From assembly GCF_011320095.1 (NCBI RefSeq), contig NZ_JAANOY010000001.1:248001-312000 (forward strand): DNA of 64,000 bases, given 5' to 3'. Shown piece by piece: positions 61,810 through 64,000 of the stretch (positions within the stretch are counted from its first letter, which is position 1; each line of letters opens with the position of its first letter). The position numbers and the translations under genes are program-made. This DNA is from Cognatiluteimonas telluris (GTDB lineage: Bacteria > Pseudomonadota > Gammaproteobacteria > Xanthomonadales > Xanthomonadaceae). The notes below the pieces were generated by a model. That model made no database searches and had not been told where the DNA came from. It saw nothing but the letters and a program-made list of their open reading frames with translations.

Positions 61810-63726
61810 TCAGGCAGCGCGTTCCAGCATCGGCGGCAGCGGGCAATGCAGCACGCCGCAGATCGTGCGCAGCAGTTCCGACTCGGCGACCGTGATCCGG
61901 TTGTCGTGGCTGACGGTGGCGGTGATCGCCTCGATCAGCGCCTGTTTCGCCAGCGGATCCAGGTCGTCCAGCGGCCCCCAGACCGCATCCAGCACCAGCG
62001 GGCCGCCTTCGCGCGGGCGGTACGGCAGGTAGTCGCTGGGCAGCACCCGCTGTACGCCCGACAGGTAGGCGCGCTGCGCGTCCTGCGGGCTGTCGTTGCC
62101 CGCCTGCGCGACCACGCACAGCAGCGTCGCGATCTCGCTGCGCGCGTTGGCAATCTTCGTGCGGCCGAAGCGCACGTGCCGCGCGGGATCCAGCGACTCG
62201 CGCACCTGCGACTGCAGCAGCCGGCCCAGGCAGTATTCGAACAGCGACACCTGGCCGTCGGCGTGCACCACCGCCTCCACCGTGTCCATGAACGTGTCCA
62301 GTTCCGGCCGCGGCCGCAGTCGCAGCACGGGGAAGGCGAGCGCGGCCAGCGGCAGGCGCAGCATCGGGTGGAGTTCTTCGATCAGCCGCTGGTGCAGCGA
62401 GGCGGCCTGGTCGGCGACGGCGGCGCCCAGGCGCGCGGAGATTTCGGTGCGCTGGGCGGCTGCAATTGCGGCATCGTCGTCCAACAGCAGGCCCAGCAGC
62501 AGCGCCATCACCTGTTCGCGCTGCGCCGCCAGTGCGCGCAGGCTGTCGGGGATGGTCGACACGATCGCATCGGCGCGACGGTAATCGTCCGCCGCCGGCT
62601 GCGCGACCTGCGCCACCACCATCGGTGGGGTGACGTTGAACTGGTCGCCGGCGCCGGGCAGGCGCGCGCTGCTGCCGCCATCCAGGCCCAGGCGCGTGTC
62701 CTCGGCCAGGCCATCGGGCGGCGTGGCGAGCCATTTGCGCTGCAGCGCATCGAGTTCGTCGGCGCGGAAGCTGGGCTCCAGCGCCTGGATGCGCTGCAGC
62801 AGCGGCGGATGGGTGGCGAACAGGCCGGAGAAACCGACGCCATCGCCGAACAGCATGTGGCTGGCTTCCTCGGCATCGGCACGGTCGTTGAGCTGCGAGC
62901 CCTCGGCGATGCCGCCGATCTTCTTCAGCGCGCCGGCCAGTCCCTGGGTCTGGCGGGTGAACTGCACCGCCGACGCGTCGGCCAGCGACTCGCGCGTGCG
63001 GCTCACGCCGGCCTTGATCATGCGTGCGAAGAACAGGCCGATGTAACCGACGATCATCGCCACCAGTGCCGCGACCAGGATCGCCGCGGCGCCGCGGCTG
63101 TCGCGCCCGCGGCCGCCGAACTGCAGCACCTTGCGGCCGATGATGGCGAGCATGAGGATGCCGAACAGGATCCCCATCAGGCGGATGTTGAGCCGCATGT
63201 CGCCGTTGAGGATGTGGCTGAACTCGTGCGCGATCACGCCCTGCAGTTCATCGCGGTTGAGCCGGTCGAGCGCGCCGCGCGTCACCGCGACCACGGCGTC
63301 GGAAGGCGAATAGCCCGCCGCGAACGCATTGATGGCGGTCTCCTGCTCGAGCACGTAGATCTTCGGCACCGGCACGCCGGAGGCGATCGCGATCTCCTCG
63401 ACGACATTGCGCAGCCGGCGCAGGTTGAAGTCGGTCGTGCCTTCGGGCACCGGCACCCCGCCGAACTGCAGGGCGACCGGTTCGCCGCCGCCGCGCAGGG
63501 TGGCGATGCGGTACATCGAGCCCAGGCCGATGATCGCCAGCGTCGCGAAGGTGCTGAACACCAGCAGCGCCGCGGGACTGCCGGAGTCACGCGCGGTGGC
63601 GGCGCCAAAGGCGATCCACACCGCGAAATCCACCGCCAGCACGATGCCGGCGACCGCAAGGCCGAACAGCACGACAAGACGCGTCGATGCGCGACGGGCA
63701 GCGGCCTGGTGTTCGAAGAAATTCAT
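61810..63726 (-). CDS. M48 family membrane metallopeptidase with C-terminal TerB-like region
   Basis: The 638-residue protein has helices at 16-40 and 55-72, then a zinc site HEFSH (167-171) with further ligand Glu in SRTRESLADASAVQF, and two more helices between. This front half is HtpX/M48-like. The back half (about 330-638) is soluble and ends with TVEAVVHADGQVSLFEYCLGRLL and ITVAESELLRTICGVL, resembling TerB/DjlA-type helical modules. Family members in Xanthomonadaceae follow lemA, as here. Possible role in membrane protein quality control. Confidence 0.88.
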   Translation of the reverse strand: MNFFEHQAAARRASTRLVVLFGLAVAGIVLAVDFAVWIAFGAATARDSGSPAALLVFSTFATLAIIGLGSMYRIATLRGGGEPVALQFGGVPVPEGTTDFNLRRLRNVVEEIAIASGVPVPKIYVLEQETAINAFAAGYSPSDAVVAVTRGALDRLNRDELQGVIAHEFSHILNGDMRLNIRLMGILFGILMLAIIGRKVLQFGGRGRDSRGAAAILVAALVAMIVGYIGLFFARMIKAGVSRTRESLADASAVQFTRQTQGLAGALKKIGGIAEGSQLNDRADAEEASHMLFGDGVGFSGLFATHPPLLQRIQALEPSFRADELDALQRKWLATPPDGLAEDTRLGLDGGSSARLPGAGDQFNVTPPMVVAQVAQPAADDYRRADAIVSTIPDSLRALAAQREQVMALLLGLLLDDDAAIAAAQRTEISARLGAAVADQAASLHQRLIEELHPMLRLPLAALAFPVLRLRPRPELDTFMDTVEAVVHADGQVSLFEYCLGRLLQSQVRESLDPARHVRFGRTKIANARSEIATLLCVVAQAGNDSPQDAQRAYLSGVQRVLPSDYLPYRPREGGPLVLDAVWGPLDDLDPLAKQALIEAITATVSHDNRITVAESELLRTICGVLHCPLPPMLERAA

Positions 63727-63742
63727 GGGGTATTAGCTCCTC

Positions 63743-63763
63743 CCTTCTCCCCGCGGGAGAAGG
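63743..63763. repeat. Palindrome in the lemA-M48 gap
   Basis: CCTTCTCCC (63743-63751), loop CGC, then GGGAGAAGG (63755-63763) form a perfect 9-bp stem, followed by GTGCCGAAGGCGGATGAGGG. This pattern is a known type of dispersed Xanthomonadaceae intergenic repeat. Confidence 0.7.
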
Positions 63764-63869
63764 TGCCGAAGGCGGATGAGGGCGGCGGAGCGATGCGAAT
63801 CGAGCAACTGCTTGCTGGGAGGTTCGTCGAGAATCCATGGCCCCGTCGCTTCGCCGCGCCTCACCCCAA

Positions 63870-63892
63870 CCCCTCTCCCGATGGGAGAGGGG
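63870..63892. repeat. Palindromic repeat after lemA
   Basis: CCCCTCTCCC (63870-63879), loop GAT, GGGAGAGGGG (63883-63892) is a perfect 10-bp stem preceded by CTCACCCCAA, the typical Xanthomonadaceae CACCCCAACCCCTCTCCC repeat. It starts 8 bases past the lemA stop on the minus strand and could double as a weak terminator. Confidence 0.75.
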
Positions 63893-63899
63893 CTTGATG

Positions 63900-64000
63900 T
63901 CAGAACTGCACCTTCGGCGCCGCCCGTACCTGCGCCTGGTCGGCGGCGGGGATTTCCAGCAGCGCCGCGGGCGTGAACTGGAACATGCCGGCGACGACGC
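63900..64000 (-). CDS. lemA: LemA family protein, C-terminal end
   Basis: Cut by the right window edge. The visible codons read VVAGMFQFTPAALLEIPAAD, continuing to QAQVRAAPKVQF and a TGA at 63902-63900. The pattern of GMFxFxPAxLLE and a final xxVxF is the conserved C-terminus of LemA, a membrane-anchored helical protein of unknown function that is usually encoded just upstream of an M48 peptidase, as here. The two palindromic repeats separate them. Confidence 0.78.
   Translation of the reverse strand, partial: VVAGMFQFTPAALLEIPAADQAQVRAAPKVQF

Noticed and set aside
61417-63897. 826-codon plus-strand frame opposite the M48 peptidase
   Set aside because: Antisense shadow rich in Arg/Gln/His; the M48 motifs are on the other strand.

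Overview
The window is chromosomal DNA from a GC-rich gammaproteobacterium, most likely Xanthomonadaceae/Lysobacteraceae (Lysobacter, Luteimonas or a relative). This is inferred from the pilU/pilT-yggS-proC order, propeller-type sensor proteins, a TonB-dependent receptor, pckG, and GTAGGAGCGGCTT-type and CCCCTCTCCC-type intergenic palindromes I know from this group. The genus cannot be fixed from the sequence. About 56 protein genes are recognisable. No tRNA, rRNA, CRISPR array, transposase, integrase or replication origin was seen.

Layout: 1-4.4 kb holds the end of a PHA depolymerase, a PadR/membrane-sensor pair, a cyclophilin lipoprotein and a DUF72 protein. 4.4-9.8 kb holds the pilU and pilT retraction ATPases facing yggS-proC-lipoprotein, then a cobalamin-binding-type protein. 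10-15.5 kb is housekeeping metabolism: pdxH, a glycerate-kinase-like gene, aroK-aroB, a WGR protein, hemE and a QueC-like protein. 15.6-28.6 kb is rich in signalling: a 1195-residue propeller hybrid histidine kinase, YceI-cytochrome b561-YceI, sdaA, and a two-gene c-di-GMP unit (propeller-GGDEF followed by MASE1-GGDEF-EAL). 28.7-34 kb has an M23 peptidase, prfC, an AsmA protein and small regulators. 34.1-38 kb has a glycosyltransferase/CBS/VOC operon and an arsenic operon arsR-arsI-arsC-acr3. mtgA and hslO follow, divergently transcribed.

The most unusual stretch is 39.9-50.1 kb. It encodes an aspartyl/asparaginyl beta-hydroxylase with TPR repeats, a secreted barrel-like protein of unknown function, two TPR-sulfotransferases resembling tyrosylprotein sulfotransferases, a methyltransferase of the Rickettsia outer-membrane-protein lysine methyltransferase type, and a TonB-dependent receptor. 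Four protein-modifying enzyme genes beside two envelope proteins suggest a system that modifies an outer-membrane or secreted protein. This is inference, not demonstrated.

50.3-64 kb returns to core metabolism and the envelope: pckG, a TetR regulator divergent from fadE across paired operator-like sites, an ECF sigma/anti-sigma/DUF4097 operon, a metallophosphoesterase, an amidohydrolase, a GMC oxidoreductase, and an M48 peptidase preceded by the end of lemA.
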